Shown piece by piece: positions 16,319 to 24,726 of a DNA stretch of 64,000 bases. The stretch comes from Chloroflexota bacterium (GTDB taxonomy: Bacteria > Chloroflexota > Anaerolineae > Anaerolineales > Anaerolineaceae): positions 54,446 through 118,445 of the forward strand of contig JAKAFP010000009.1 in NCBI GenBank assembly GCA_021825925.1, given 5' to 3'. Under the pieces are notes generated by a model. That model was given only the letters and a program-made list of their open reading frames with translations. It made no database searches and had not been told where the DNA came from. The translations under genes and the position numbers were made by a program. Within the stretch, counting starts at the first letter, position 1. Each line of letters starts with the position of its first letter.

Positions 16319-17257
16319 TCACACAACTTTGACAACCACTTTCCCAAGCGCGTGTCCGTGGTTGGCATATTTCATGGCTTCAGCGGTTTCCGCAAGCGGG
16401 TAGGTGCGGTCAACCACAGTCTTGAGTTTTCCATCTTCCACCAATTTGATGAGGAATTCCAGGTCTTTGATATTAGGTTCGGCTTTGAGTAAATACATTT
16501 TTTGTCCGCCGATGGAATACAACCAGCCAAAGGCCATCTGTCGAAACAACTGCAGCAGCGCGCCGCCGGCCATGACCATGATTCCGGTGGGGGTCAAAGC
16601 GCGCCGGTATTGTGCCAGACGATAGCTGCCGTGCACCGCCAGGATCAGGTCATACTTGATCTTTTCATCCGTGAAATTAATACTGGTGTAATCCAAGACG
16701 CGATCGGCACCGAGGGATTTTACGATCTCGACGTTTTTGGGACCGCAAACGGCAGTGACCTCCGCGCCAAAGTATTTGGCCAACTGCACACCAAAATTGC
16801 CCACACCGCCGCCGGCGCCGAGGATCAACACTTTTTGACCGGGTTGGATCTTACCGAGGTTGCGCAGCCCTTGCAGGGCGGTGATACCCGCCATGGATAT
16901 TGTGCATGCGGATTCGAAGGGCACGGCAGCCGGTTTTTGGGCGACCGCGATCTCAGGTACGGCCACGTATTCCGCAAAACCACCCGAGCCCCATTTCAAA
17001 ATATCACCAAAGACGTCATCGCCAACCTTGAACAGCTTGACCTCTGGCCCGACGGCTTCGATCCGACCCGCCACATCGGCACCGTAGATCTTGTGTGGCG
17101 GGATGATGCCGTAGCGCATGGAACGGTAGTCCGCGGCGTTGACGGAGACAGCCATGATCTTGATCAGGACCTGGTCCGCTTCAGGAGTGGGTTTTTCCAC
17201 TTCGCGCAGAACGAGAACTTCGGGGGCATTGCTTTTGTCGTAAACAACTGCTTTCAT
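16319..17257 (-). CDS. Zinc-independent MDR (quinone/NADPH) oxidoreductase
   Basis: 312 residues, cytoplasmic medium-chain reductase. MKAVVYDKSNAPEVLVLREV and VSVNAADYRSM are the amino-domain marks; GADVAGRIEAVG follows; the NADP fold has ILGAGGGVGNFGVQLAKYFG. The Cys/His zinc ligands of alcohol dehydrogenases are absent, as in quinone oxidoreductases (here Asp-Tyr-Arg at the site). Substrate unknown. AGGA lies 7 bases before the ATG. It is followed on the same strand by a terminator; the membrane gene upstream ends 33 bp before it and may share its message. Confidence 0.87.
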   Translation of the reverse strand: MKAVVYDKSNAPEVLVLREVEKPTPEADQVLIKIMAVSVNAADYRSMRYGIIPPHKIYGADVAGRIEAVGPEVKLFKVGDDVFGDILKWGSGGFAEYVAVPEIAVAQKPAAVPFESACTISMAGITALQGLRNLGKIQPGQKVLILGAGGGVGNFGVQLAKYFGAEVTAVCGPKNVEIVKSLGADRVLDYTSINFTDEKIKYDLILAVHGSYRLAQYRRALTPTGIMVMAGGALLQLFRQMAFGWLYSIGGQKMYLLKAEPNIKDLEFLIKLVEDGKLKTVVDRTYPLAETAEAMKYANHGHALGKVVVKVV

Positions 17258-17290
17258 GATTACATCCTTTCAAAACACACAACCAATGAC

Positions 17291-17944
17291 TTATGCCTTT
17301 TTGGGCTGAGAGAGCAGGATGATTCCGAGCCAGATGAACCAGACGATTTGAAGCACTCCAAACACCATGGCGAGATTGTTAAGCATGGGGGCGAGTGATA
17401 CGATCCCAACCACGCCGACCAACAAGCCCAAAATATTCAACGCTTTAGGTAGTTTACCTGATTTCAAGGCTGCCCAACTGACCAGCAGGGTGAACAATCC
17501 GCCCAGGATCTCTCCGTTGGCATTACCCAGGCCGCCCGAGATGGATTCAACGAGTGACCAGTTGTTGGCGGCAAGCGCGGGGTCGCTGCCATAAAGAGCC
17601 ACGGTGGGAGCGATGGCCGCGTTCATGACCATGCCGCTGGCCACAAGAGAGCCTGCCCAGATGATGCCGAGCACCACGGCCACTTGAAGCATGCCGGTGG
17701 AACCCTCTTTGAGGCGTTCATAAAGCGCCAGGCTGAGAACGACCAGAAACACGCCGAAGAACACATAACCAAGGATGTTGGTCAAAAAGAACATGTTGGG
17801 TTGTGCGGTGAGCAAGGCCAGTTTTTGCGCCGGGTCCGTGATGGTCGCATATTTCAGCACGACCACAAAGATCAACATCATTGCCACATAGGCAGCCGCC
17901 ATCAACAGGGCGGCAACCCCGCCCATTTTCTGTAAATTTTTCAT
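17291..17944 (-). CDS. Multi-pass membrane protein, unknown function
   Basis: 217 residues from ATG 17944, where GGAGAA lies 6 bases upstream. Six or seven hydrophobic stretches: GVAALLMAAAYVAMMLIFVV, FFLTNILGYVFFGVFLVVLSL, VAVVLGIIWAGSLVASGMVM, and three near the end (LGLLVGVVGIVSLAP). The conserved NWSLVESISGGLGNANGEILGG loop is outside the membrane. It resembles DUF4386-like proteins, as does its upstream neighbour, but less clearly. It is second in a run of four minus-strand genes that begins with the membrane protein/XRE pair at 19413. Confidence 0.72.
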   Translation of the reverse strand: MKNLQKMGGVAALLMAAAYVAMMLIFVVVLKYATITDPAQKLALLTAQPNMFFLTNILGYVFFGVFLVVLSLALYERLKEGSTGMLQVAVVLGIIWAGSLVASGMVMNAAIAPTVALYGSDPALAANNWSLVESISGGLGNANGEILGGLFTLLVSWAALKSGKLPKALNILGLLVGVVGIVSLAPMLNNLAMVFGVLQIVWFIWLGIILLSQPKKA

Positions 17945-18005
17945 TTTTTCTCCTAAAAAGAATTGTGATTGTGGATGAGATTTATTGCCTGCTTGAAAAG
18001 TCAAC

Positions 18006-18686
18006 TTATGCTGTTTTTTCTGTGAGTTTGAATCCTTTCACGATAAGCCATACCGCCAGAACCAATTCCTGTACAAGGATGGGCAGGCTGCAGATGGTTT
18101 GAAGGGTGCCCAGATTGGGCGAGATCATCACTAAAACGCTGCTGATAAATGTCAGAGTGATTCCGATCAGACCCCAGAGTGATAGCCAGCGCGGCACCAG
18201 ATTGAACTGATAGAAGATGACGTAATACAAAGCAGCGCCGATGATCCAGCAGATCAGGAGAGGACCGTTGGCCGTCCAATCTCTGATCGAGAGGACCAGG
18301 TTGGCCAAGCTTTGCAGCTGGAGCGCGGAGGAAGCATCCGCGAAAATGAATTGTTTGCTGATCATCAAGACCGCGCTGGTACCGACGGCGATGAGTACAC
18401 CCAACACGCCTTCCATAAGTCTATAACCCACTGCACCCATGGCCATGCCTTCGCGATATTTTTTCAAGACCGGATACATGGCAATGCTGATGCCTGCACA
18501 GGCGATCCCCATGATGAATTGCAGTAATATGGCAATGGTCATTGTGGATTGATGAGAAGCCATGTTTTGCAGATAATTCTGGCCTTCCATGATCGGAGTG
18601 GATAACATGCCGCCTACTATCGGTGCTGTGGTTCCCAATATAAACAGGATGCCTGTAATTTTTGCGTTGATCTGGTACGGTTTCAT
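18006..18686 (-). CDS. DUF4386-family membrane protein
   Basis: 226 residues. Six or so transmembrane helices; ITGILFILGTTAPIVGG at the start, MGAVGYRLMEGVLGVLIAVG and LVPRWLSLWGLIGITL near the end are the DUF4386 marks (YR-x-x-E, and P-R-W-L-S-x-W-G). No function has been established for the family. AAGGAAAA precedes the start and lies within the tail of the XRE gene, so the two are cotranscribed. Confidence 0.82.
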   Translation of the reverse strand: MKPYQINAKITGILFILGTTAPIVGGMLSTPIMEGQNYLQNMASHQSTMTIAILLQFIMGIACAGISIAMYPVLKKYREGMAMGAVGYRLMEGVLGVLIAVGTSAVLMISKQFIFADASSALQLQSLANLVLSIRDWTANGPLLICWIIGAALYYVIFYQFNLVPRWLSLWGLIGITLTFISSVLVMISPNLGTLQTICSLPILVQELVLAVWLIVKGFKLTEKTA

Positions 18687-18689
18687 TGA

Positions 18690-18914
18690 TTATTTTTCCT
18701 TAACTTCGTGAGCGAAGACTTCTGTGATCGAGACACCAAACGCATCTGCAATGCTGAAGGCCAGTTCAAGTGAAGGGGAGTATTTACCCGCCTCAATGGC
18801 GATGATGGTTTGACGGGAGGCGCCGGTTTTTTCGGCCAGTTCCTGCTGCGTCATTTCGTTGGCAAAAAAGCGCAATTTGCGAATATTGTTGGTGATCACG
18901 AGTTTGTTGGGCAT
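18690..18914 (-). CDS. XRE-family helix-turn-helix regulator
   Basis: 74 residues, almost only a DNA-binding domain: [45 protein letters not shown], followed by [12 protein letters not shown]. This is the common short regulator type (like YgzD) usually paired with a small membrane protein that modulates it. The start ATG 18914 is one base after the stop of the upstream membrane gene (18916), so translation is coupled. Likely autoregulates through the palindrome at 19487-19503. Confidence 0.9.
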   Translation of the reverse strand: MPNKLVITNNIRKLRFFANEMTQQELAEKTGASRQTIIAIEAGKYSPSLELAFSIADAFGVSITEVFAHEVKEK

Positions 18915-18915
18915 A

Positions 18916-19413
18916 CTAGATCCCTCGGCGATAGTAGTAGATTTGGGTAAACCCTTCACAGATCGAACCGAAACTGAAGCTGATGAAAAGGATGTTGAGC
19001 ATGACCACGGCTGAATAGTTGAAAATAAGGGCCAGCAGCGCGGCGATGAATCCAAACCCGGCGACAGCGAAACCAACGCGGTTGGATTTAAGTTCGATCA
19101 TCTTGTCGCGTTCGTCTTCGACCATTTCGGATTTGATATTCTTTTCGATATCCTTATCATCCGCCTGCATGTTCTGCATTTTTTCGCGGATGGCGATCGA
19201 GATCGAGAGAAGAATGTGGAACACGATCTGGATGATGATGGTGGCCCCGATGCCAATGGCAATGAAGACCAGTATGGTGGTGGCCCAGGGTTTAAGGTTT
19301 CCGGCGGTGAGTGAAGCCAACCGTGTGGGGTTGAATGCATACAGGCAGTAAGCTGCCAGGATCAGTGCGCCGGAGGTGATGCTTGCGAGGGTTCTTTTTT
19401 CTTGGTAAGACAT
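18916..19413 (-). CDS. Small membrane protein paired with XRE regulator (DUF2178-like)
   Basis: 165 residues with four hydrophobic segments ([79 protein letters not shown]) and a charged cytoplasmic loop between the second and third ([31 protein letters not shown]; the [10 protein letters not shown] part is typical). Such proteins sit next to short XRE regulators in many Firmicutes and Chloroflexota and are thought to act with them. GGAGAA precedes the ATG. Promoter and operator lie just upstream. Confidence 0.8.
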   Translation of the reverse strand: MSYQEKRTLASITSGALILAAYCLYAFNPTRLASLTAGNLKPWATTILVFIAIGIGATIIIQIVFHILLSISIAIREKMQNMQADDKDIEKNIKSEMVEDERDKMIELKSNRVGFAVAGFGFIAALLALIFNYSAVVMLNILFISFSFGSICEGFTQIYYYRRGI

Positions 19414-19450
19414 TTTGTTCTCCTATTTGAATGTATCGGTTACTTTCCAT

Positions 19451-19479
19451 ATAGTATCATTAAGTTTACACAATGTCAA
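19451..19479 (-). promoter_or_regulatory. Sigma-70-type promoter for the XRE/membrane operon
   Basis: Read on the minus strand: TTGACA (19479-19474), 17-base spacer, TACTAT (19456-19451), 38 bp before the start codon at 19413. Confidence 0.85.
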
Positions 19480-19486
19480 GTATTTT

Positions 19487-19503
19487 TTACATTAAGTATG
19501 TAA
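19487..19503. promoter_or_regulatory. Palindromic operator next to the promoter
   Basis: TTACAT-TAAGT-ATGTAA (19487-19503), directly upstream of the -35 box. Likely site for the XRE protein. Confidence 0.6.
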
Positions 19504-19648
19504 TATTTGTCATTGATAATTGTCATACGCCTTGTAAATATAAAGATTGAGGGGTTTTGAAAGAAAATGAGAGCAGGTGAGACCTGCATTCCCATACAAT
19601 CATGGCATCCAGTTCATCTGGAATTTTCGATGTAAAGGCAGGTTTGAT

Positions 19649-20248
19649 ATGAATAAATTGGAAAAGAGTTTTTTGGGCATCCTTTTGGGTGCGATCTTTC
19701 CGCTGACCGGGTTTCTGGCAGGCTTGTGGATTGCCAGCGTTTACTACTCGAACATCCGCATCTTGATATCCGCATTAGGCGGATTGGTGTTGGGGATGAT
19801 CGTAGACGTGATCTTTTTGAAGAAATGGGTGACAGGCGTATTCGAGATGGATCATAAACTGTGGATGGCGATGTACTTTTTCTATGCTTTATGCATATTC
19901 ACCTTTTTTATGGGGGTGCCGGTGTTTAATGTGGCTTTGGGCATTCCTGCCGGAATATTCATCGGGCGCAAGCTGGCGCATGGGGAGTTATCAACCGAGG
20001 CGGAACAGCGGTTGATGCTCAGGACCAATCTTTATACCACGGGGGTGATGGCGTTCATCTGTATTTCGTCCGCGTATCTGGCGCTGCGCGACCCGACCAC
20101 CGCGGCCAACCTTGAAGGCATGCTGCGGCTGACCTTTGACGTAACGCAGGGGATGATCATTGCACTGATCGTCGTGGGCGGGGCTGGCTTGCTTGGCTTG
20201 CATTGGTGGCTTGTTGAAAGGTCTTGCCGGGCAGCGAAAAAATGGTGA
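19649..20248 (+). CDS. Membrane protein of unknown function
   Basis: 199 residues, five to six hydrophobic segments: FLGILLGAIFPLTGFLAGLWIASVYY, LISALGGLVLGMIVDVIFL, LWMAMYFFYALCIFTFFMGVPVF, TTGVMAFICISSAYLAL, and MIIALIVVGGAGLLGLHWWL. I recognise no family. ATG 19649 is chosen as the first start beginning a normal membrane protein; the open frame extends to 19577 without ribosome site. Single gene, read away from the XRE operon. Confidence 0.65.
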   Translation: MNKLEKSFLGILLGAIFPLTGFLAGLWIASVYYSNIRILISALGGLVLGMIVDVIFLKKWVTGVFEMDHKLWMAMYFFYALCIFTFFMGVPVFNVALGIPAGIFIGRKLAHGELSTEAEQRLMLRTNLYTTGVMAFICISSAYLALRDPTTAANLEGMLRLTFDVTQGMIIALIVVGGAGLLGLHWWLVERSCRAAKKW

Positions 20249-20369
20249 ATCACCCAGGTATATCGTTCAAAAGAGGTTTTATGATTTACAATTTTTAGAT
20301 GGCATATAGTTGGCCGGGCTGCATCCCGACTTGGATCATGGTTCTTCAAAAAAATATACGGATATATAA

Positions 20370-20927
20370 ATGACAACATTACACAATGAAAATATATTAA
20401 TTGAAACTCAGCGCCTGCAACTTCGCCGTGTTGAAGAAGGCGACGGCGAGTTGTTCCTTCACCTGTTTTGCGATGACGGGATGATGCACTATCTGGGCGG
20501 CACCTGGACGGTTGAACTGGCAGAAGAAACCTTGCAAGAATGGCAGAGAGAATGGGGGAAAAACAATTACTACTACGGGGTGATGGTGATAAAAGAAAGC
20601 GGCCAAATTGTGGGCATTGCAGGGTTTACTGAAGATACCAACCCCGAAGAACCCGGGATCGAATTTTCGTGGTTTGTGCTGCCTGAATATCAAAAACAGG
20701 GGTATGCCAGTGAAATCACAATTGCCTTGCTTGAGTTCGTCTTTGGGGTGCTCAAAAAGGATCGGTTGTTCGCAGAAACACATCCTGAAAACATCGCATC
20801 CAACCGTGTTCTGAAAAAACTTGGGTTCAAAAATGCAGGTGAGCGCAAGCATGAATATGAATCACTGCCGGGTTTTGAACACCAGGTTTTGTGGGAATTT
20901 GAACGGACAGACTGGGAAAATTCTTAA
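20370..20927 (+). CDS. GNAT acetyltransferase, RimJ/RimL type
   Basis: 185 residues. IETQRLQLRRVEEGDGELFL is the typical RimJ/RimL opening (T-x-R-L-x-L-R). Acetyl-CoA loop: FVLPEYQKQGYASEITIALLEF, then AETHPENIASNRVLKKLGF. Substrate not evident; such enzymes modify ribosomal protein ends, antibiotics or small amines. Its last four bases overlap those of the convergent DUF4230 gene. Confidence 0.9.
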   Translation: MTTLHNENILIETQRLQLRRVEEGDGELFLHLFCDDGMMHYLGGTWTVELAEETLQEWQREWGKNNYYYGVMVIKESGQIVGIAGFTEDTNPEEPGIEFSWFVLPEYQKQGYASEITIALLEFVFGVLKKDRLFAETHPENIASNRVLKKLGFKNAGERKHEYESLPGFEHQVLWEFERTDWENS

Positions 20928-21583
20928 GGGTTAGGATTCACAAAGATAACATCTTTGTAGCCCAAAGCCAAAAACAATCTCGTAAGGTAGCTTTCAGCGT
21001 TTTGTTGCGCCACCTCAAGAATGCCGTCGTCAATGGCGGCTTTCTTGATCTCCTGCTCGGCGGATTGCCTGGCCAGGGTTTCGAGATTGGGGTCGGATTG
21101 GCGCAGAATGCTGGTTTCGCGTTCAAAGATGTATGATTTTTCGTTATCCAATGAGGCGATGAAAACTTCCGCGGCGGGCAGGCGCACGTTCAATACGCCG
21201 TTCTCCAACCAGAGATCAGCGGGGGTGAGCCTCTCGAGATCCACACCGGCGATGACCGTGCCATGTGCCACCAACAACAGGCGGTCTTTATTGAGGAATT
21301 CAAAGGTGCCGCCGCCAATTTCAGCGGTGATGATCTTTTCCACGGAGTATTGAATCGTCTCAAGGCGGGCCAATCCGCGTACTTCGTGGATAATGGTGAC
21401 GGGGTCCGGCAGAATGGTGGGGGTGGGGTGGAGCAGATCCGCGAGTTGGGTGCTGAGGGATTGGTTGGCCTGTTTCAGCGGTGCCAAGGCGTTCGAGATG
21501 CTGTTGTTGATGGCCGTAAAGGCCACCCATGCCAGAATGACAAGGATGACCGCCAAAATGATACGGAAAACTAATTTATTCAT
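20924..21583 (-). CDS. DUF4230 membrane-anchored protein
   Basis: 219 residues. One amino-terminal transmembrane anchor (FRIILAVILVILAWVAFTAI), a coiled stretch, then the exported domain with RGLARLETIQYSVEKIITAE, VIAGVDLERLTPADLWL and RLPAAEVFIASLDNEKSYIFERE, the DUF4230 marks. The end (AEQEIKKAAIDDGILEVAQQNAESYLTRLFLALGYKDV) is the usual amphipathic helix. Function unknown; likely on the outer face of the membrane. Overlaps the GNAT gene stop. Confidence 0.87.
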   Translation of the reverse strand: MNKLVFRIILAVILVILAWVAFTAINNSISNALAPLKQANQSLSTQLADLLHPTPTILPDPVTIIHEVRGLARLETIQYSVEKIITAEIGGGTFEFLNKDRLLLVAHGTVIAGVDLERLTPADLWLENGVLNVRLPAAEVFIASLDNEKSYIFERETSILRQSDPNLETLARQSAEQEIKKAAIDDGILEVAQQNAESYLTRLFLALGYKDVIFVNPNP

Positions 21584-21739
21584 GTTCAGATTATACAGTT
21601 GCGGTCAATTTATTCAATAGTGAAACTTATTACGCCGTAAACATAAAATGATATTTGGGACTATACTTATTTTATGCAGGATGGCGAATGGCCATCTCAC
21701 TCATCATGATTGATCCATTAATTAAAAAGGAGATATTGA

Positions 21740-21853
21740 ATGGGAGATAAAGGCGGCAAGAAAGACAAAAGCAAGGCTGAAAAACAAAAGAAAGAACATC
21801 TGCAAAAAGAGCAGGAAATAAAAAAGAACAAACTGCCCACTAAAAAAGCTTAG
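21740..21853 (+). CDS. Lysine-rich 37-residue protein
   Basis: Starts ATG 21740 with the strong ribosome site AAGGAGAT 6 bases upstream and ends TAG at 21851. Sequence begins MGDKGGKKDKSKAEKQKK and ends NKLPTKKA; about half the residues are Lys, Glu or Gln and there is no hydrophobic core. Very similar short basic proteins beginning MGDKGxKKDK occur in many environmental bacteria, from memory; their role is unknown. It is likely a real gene because of its ribosome site and composition, and a terminator lies downstream. Confidence 0.65.
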   Translation: MGDKGGKKDKSKAEKQKKEHLQKEQEIKKNKLPTKKA

Positions 21854-21964
21854 CTTGTTGGAATACAGTTGGGTAATTTTTGGTTGAGTCTAAGAAAAAG
21901 GGGTTTTCTTCCACTTTCTTTAATTCATCATCCAAGTTTAAAATAGTGCATTTGAAATAATGAA

Positions 21965-22012
21965 AGATACCTCGACATCGTTATCCGTTGAGGTGTCTTC
22001 TTTAATTTTGGT
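21965..22012 (+). terminator. Terminator after the small Lys-rich gene
   Basis: GATACCTCGAC and GTTGAGGTGTC (about 21966-21976 and 21987-21997) pair with two G-T wobbles, followed by TTCTTTAATTTT. Confidence 0.65.
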
Positions 22013-22139
22013 TATACTAAAGTTACAGCAAGCAATAAATAATGAATTGTCAATAATTGAAGAAAATTATTCATCGCTTTAATTGATTGTAGTAAAACAT
22101 ATGTTCTAGTATAATTAATTTAATAATAAGTCAAATATC

Positions 22140-22916
22140 ATGGTTCACTATAAAACGCATTCCTATTCAATAGCTTATGCCGAATACGGTAATCCGCATG
22201 GATTTCCGATTTTGGTTCAGCACGGTTTGATCGCCAGCATCAAGGACGGCGGGTTGTTCGATCGGCTAACACGAGCCGGCGCGCGGGTGATCTGTTTTGC
22301 CCGACCTGGTTACGGCGAATCCTCTCCTTACAAGATGGGCAGCATCGGTGAGTGGGGGCAGTTGGTGGCAGAACTGGCCAATGAACTAAGACTCACGAAG
22401 TTTGACGTCCTGGGCATGTCATCCGGTGCGCCGTACAGTTATGCAATTGCTTGGGCATTGCCTGAAGAAGTACGAAATATATATATCTTTAGCGGCATCC
22501 CGGCCATGTATGATGACAGGGTGCTGGCAAGGTGGCCGCATCCGGTCACCAAAAATGCGGATCTCGCCGAGATGAAACGGCTGGCGCACGGACTTTTCTT
22601 TTCCAATCTGGCGGCAGAAGATCGGGTGCGGAACGATACCCGCGATTCAATGGCCAATGAAGGGTTTGGCATCGCACTGGATTTTCGTTTGCGTTGCATG
22701 GATTGGGGTTTCAAACTGGTAGAGGTCAAGCAGCAAGTGGTAATGCGGCACGCGCGTTTTGATCACGGTGTTCCGCTGGCCTCGGTTGAGCTGACGGCTG
22801 CATTGCTGCCTAAAGCCACTTTAAACGTGGAAGAAACGGACATCCACTTTTCACAGGAAACATTGGATGCCTTTTTTGATTCGGAAATCATCTCCAGACT
22901 GCCAGACAGGATGTGA
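22140..22916 (+). CDS. Alpha/beta hydrolase
   Basis: 258 residues. AYAEYGNPHGFPILVQHGLI gives the oxyanion His-Gly, ICFARPGYGESSPY the usual beta4 loop, and GMSSGAP the nucleophile elbow (Gly-x-Ser-x-Gly). The carboxyl His is probably in ETDIHFS; the acid residue is less certain (ARFDHGVP). No signal peptide. Substrate unknown. First of a tightly packed run of four plus-strand genes (hydrolase, GNAT, GNAT-YoaP, ACT). Confidence 0.85.
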   Translation: MVHYKTHSYSIAYAEYGNPHGFPILVQHGLIASIKDGGLFDRLTRAGARVICFARPGYGESSPYKMGSIGEWGQLVAELANELRLTKFDVLGMSSGAPYSYAIAWALPEEVRNIYIFSGIPAMYDDRVLARWPHPVTKNADLAEMKRLAHGLFFSNLAAEDRVRNDTRDSMANEGFGIALDFRLRCMDWGFKLVEVKQQVVMRHARFDHGVPLASVELTAALLPKATLNVEETDIHFSQETLDAFFDSEIISRLPDRM

Positions 22917-22917
22917 A

Positions 22918-23355
22918 ATGCCTACTTCATCCTTAACGATCACCAGCGAACCGGATGCGCCTGAAACGGACACAGGTTTTGTACGCCAGGGGCTGCGCGA
23001 TTATAACAACCAGTTCATCCATGATGCCGGCTTTCAACCGCTCAACCTTTTTCTGCGGCGGGAAGACGGCTCCATTGCGGGCGGGTTACTGGGTGATATC
23101 TATTGGGGCTGGCTGCACATCAACATTTTGTGGATTGATGAAAGTCTGAGGCGTCAGGGTTACGGTGAACGTTTGATCAAGCTGGCGGAGGAAGAGGCGC
23201 TCAAAAATGGCTGCCTGGCTGTGCATCTGGATACGATGAGTTTTCAGGCGAAACCTTTTTACGAGAAATTGGGTTATTCGGTTTTCGGTGTGTTGGATGA
23301 TCTTCCTATTGGGCATCAGCGAATTTTTCTATTCAAAAAACTAATTTCAGGATAA
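22918..23355 (+). CDS. GNAT N-acetyltransferase
   Basis: 145 residues. ILWIDESLRRQGYGERLIKLAEEEA is acetyl-CoA motif A (R-R-x-G-Y-G), and LDTMSFQAKPFYEKLGYSVFGVLDD is the carboxyl region typical of small-molecule GNATs. ATG 22918 lies one base after the hydrolase stop, which implies translational coupling. Substrate unknown. Confidence 0.9.
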   Translation: MPTSSLTITSEPDAPETDTGFVRQGLRDYNNQFIHDAGFQPLNLFLRREDGSIAGGLLGDIYWGWLHINILWIDESLRRQGYGERLIKLAEEEALKNGCLAVHLDTMSFQAKPFYEKLGYSVFGVLDDLPIGHQRIFLFKKLISG

Positions 23356-23359
23356 ACAC

Positions 23360-24121
23360 ATGACTTACATTGAATTAAGTAAAGAAAACATTGCAAGTGA
23401 ACATATCTGTTGTGCATTTTCTGATAAAAAATGTGCCCAAAGTTATGAATTGAAAAAACAATGGCTGACCAACCAATTCGAACATGGCTATGTCTTCCGA
23501 CGGTTGGATGAACGTGCTAAAGTGTTCATCGAGTATGGACCCACTGAACAGGCGTGGGCGCCGGTTACTACTCCAAACACCTTAATGCTGGGCTGTTTCT
23601 GGGTTTCAGGCAGTTATAAAGGCAAGGGACACGGCAAGGCATTGCTGGATTCCGCGATCGAAGATGCAAAACGACAAGGCAAAGATGGATTGGTGGCAGT
23701 GGTAGGCAGCAAGAAATACCATTTTATGAGCGATACCAAGTGGCTGTTGGATCAAGGTTTTAAAGTGTGCGACACCACACCCGCGGGTTTTAGTTTATTA
23801 TCCTTGAGTTTTAAGGAACCCAAGTGCATGCCTGCTTTTAACGATTGTGTGAAAAGCGGAGAATGCCCCGAGAAGGCTGGACTGGTGGTTTATTACTCGA
23901 ATCGCTGTCCATATTGTGAGTATCACGTGAGAGAATCTCTGGTTGAAACAGCGGCCAAACGCGGACTGCCGCTTAAGATCATCAAGTTGGAAAACATGGC
24001 GGAGGCTCAGTCCGCGCCAACGCCAGCAACACTCTTCAGCCTTTTCAAAGATGGTAAATTTGTAACCACTGATCTCAGCGTCTGTATGGATAGTCGTTTT
24101 GACAAAGTGATTTGCGAATAG
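23360..24121 (+). CDS. GNAT plus YoaP-type fusion protein
   Basis: 253 residues. The first half is a GNAT-like domain (MLGCFWVSGSYKGKGHGKALLDSAIEDAKRQG is motif A). The second half has a thioredoxin-like CxxC region (YYSNRCPYCEYHV) and the ending ATLFSLFKDGKFVTTDLSV, as in YoaP-domain proteins. Known for the family: the two domains occur together, but the reaction is unknown. Four bases separate it from the preceding GNAT gene, so they form one operon. Confidence 0.85.
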   Translation: MTYIELSKENIASEHICCAFSDKKCAQSYELKKQWLTNQFEHGYVFRRLDERAKVFIEYGPTEQAWAPVTTPNTLMLGCFWVSGSYKGKGHGKALLDSAIEDAKRQGKDGLVAVVGSKKYHFMSDTKWLLDQGFKVCDTTPAGFSLLSLSFKEPKCMPAFNDCVKSGECPEKAGLVVYYSNRCPYCEYHVRESLVETAAKRGLPLKIIKLENMAEAQSAPTPATLFSLFKDGKFVTTDLSVCMDSRFDKVICE

Positions 24122-24132
24122 GAAAAAACAAG

Positions 24133-24525
24133 ATGCCCATTGCTGATCTCAGCTTGTTGATCAAAAGTATGGAGCCGGTTTTAAACCCGGGTGTGTTTGC
24201 CTTCGTTTCGGTGGAAAATGCCGGGCAACTGGCTTCGGTTCAAGTGATCGCCTCGATCGTGGAAAACGAAGGATATTCCGCTGTAATATCGGAGAGTGAT
24301 GCTCTTGCACTTGGACTGCAGGTCTTTTTTCGCGCGAGTTGGATTACATTGAAAGTCAATTCTGATCTGCAGGCGGTGGGGTTAACCGCTGCCTTCGCGA
24401 GTGCATTGGGAAAGGACGGCATAAGCTGCAATGTTGTGGCGGGCACCTATCATGACCATATTTTTGTGCCGGTGGATCGTGCTGCCGACGCGATGCTAGT
24501 GCTCAAAACACTAGAATCCAGTTAG
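24133..24525 (+). CDS. ACT-domain protein
   Basis: 130 residues. ADLSLLIKSMEPVLNPGVFAFV starts the fold, and VGLTAAFASALGKDGISCNVVAGTYHDHIFVP is the conserved ligand side of ACT_7/ACT_3-type proteins (small amino-acid-binding domains used for regulation). ATG 24133 has GGAAAAA upstream and overlaps no other gene; it is last in the four-gene run. A damaged second copy of its C-terminal half is found at 25498-25731. Confidence 0.85.
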   Translation: MPIADLSLLIKSMEPVLNPGVFAFVSVENAGQLASVQVIASIVENEGYSAVISESDALALGLQVFFRASWITLKVNSDLQAVGLTAAFASALGKDGISCNVVAGTYHDHIFVPVDRAADAMLVLKTLESS

Positions 24526-24617
24526 AGAATTGTCATTTGAAATAAATAGGATTAATCAATTTAAGCGATAGTTTATTGGGAAGACGTATTATTTGTAATT
24601 ACCCAAAAAGACTAAAA

Positions 24618-24652
24618 GAGGTGTGTGGCGTGCAAAACACCCCACACACCTC
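24618..24652. terminator. Bidirectional hairpin between convergent genes
   Basis: GAGGTGTGTGG (24618-24628) and its reverse complement (24642-24652). On the minus strand the tail is CTTTTAGTCTTTTT; on the plus strand ATTATTTG. Serves the ACT gene and the pyridoxamine-oxidase-like gene. Confidence 0.75.
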
Positions 24653-24726
24653 ATTATTTGAGGCTTTCACACCTGTGCTTAGTTACAATACATGCATATT
24701 TAACACAGAATAATACCTTATCTAAA

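Noticed and set aside
16502..17398. Long plus-strand frame opposite the MDR reductase
   Set aside because: It is antisense to a clear MDR gene, its translation is rich in His and Asp without any domain, as expected for a shadow frame.
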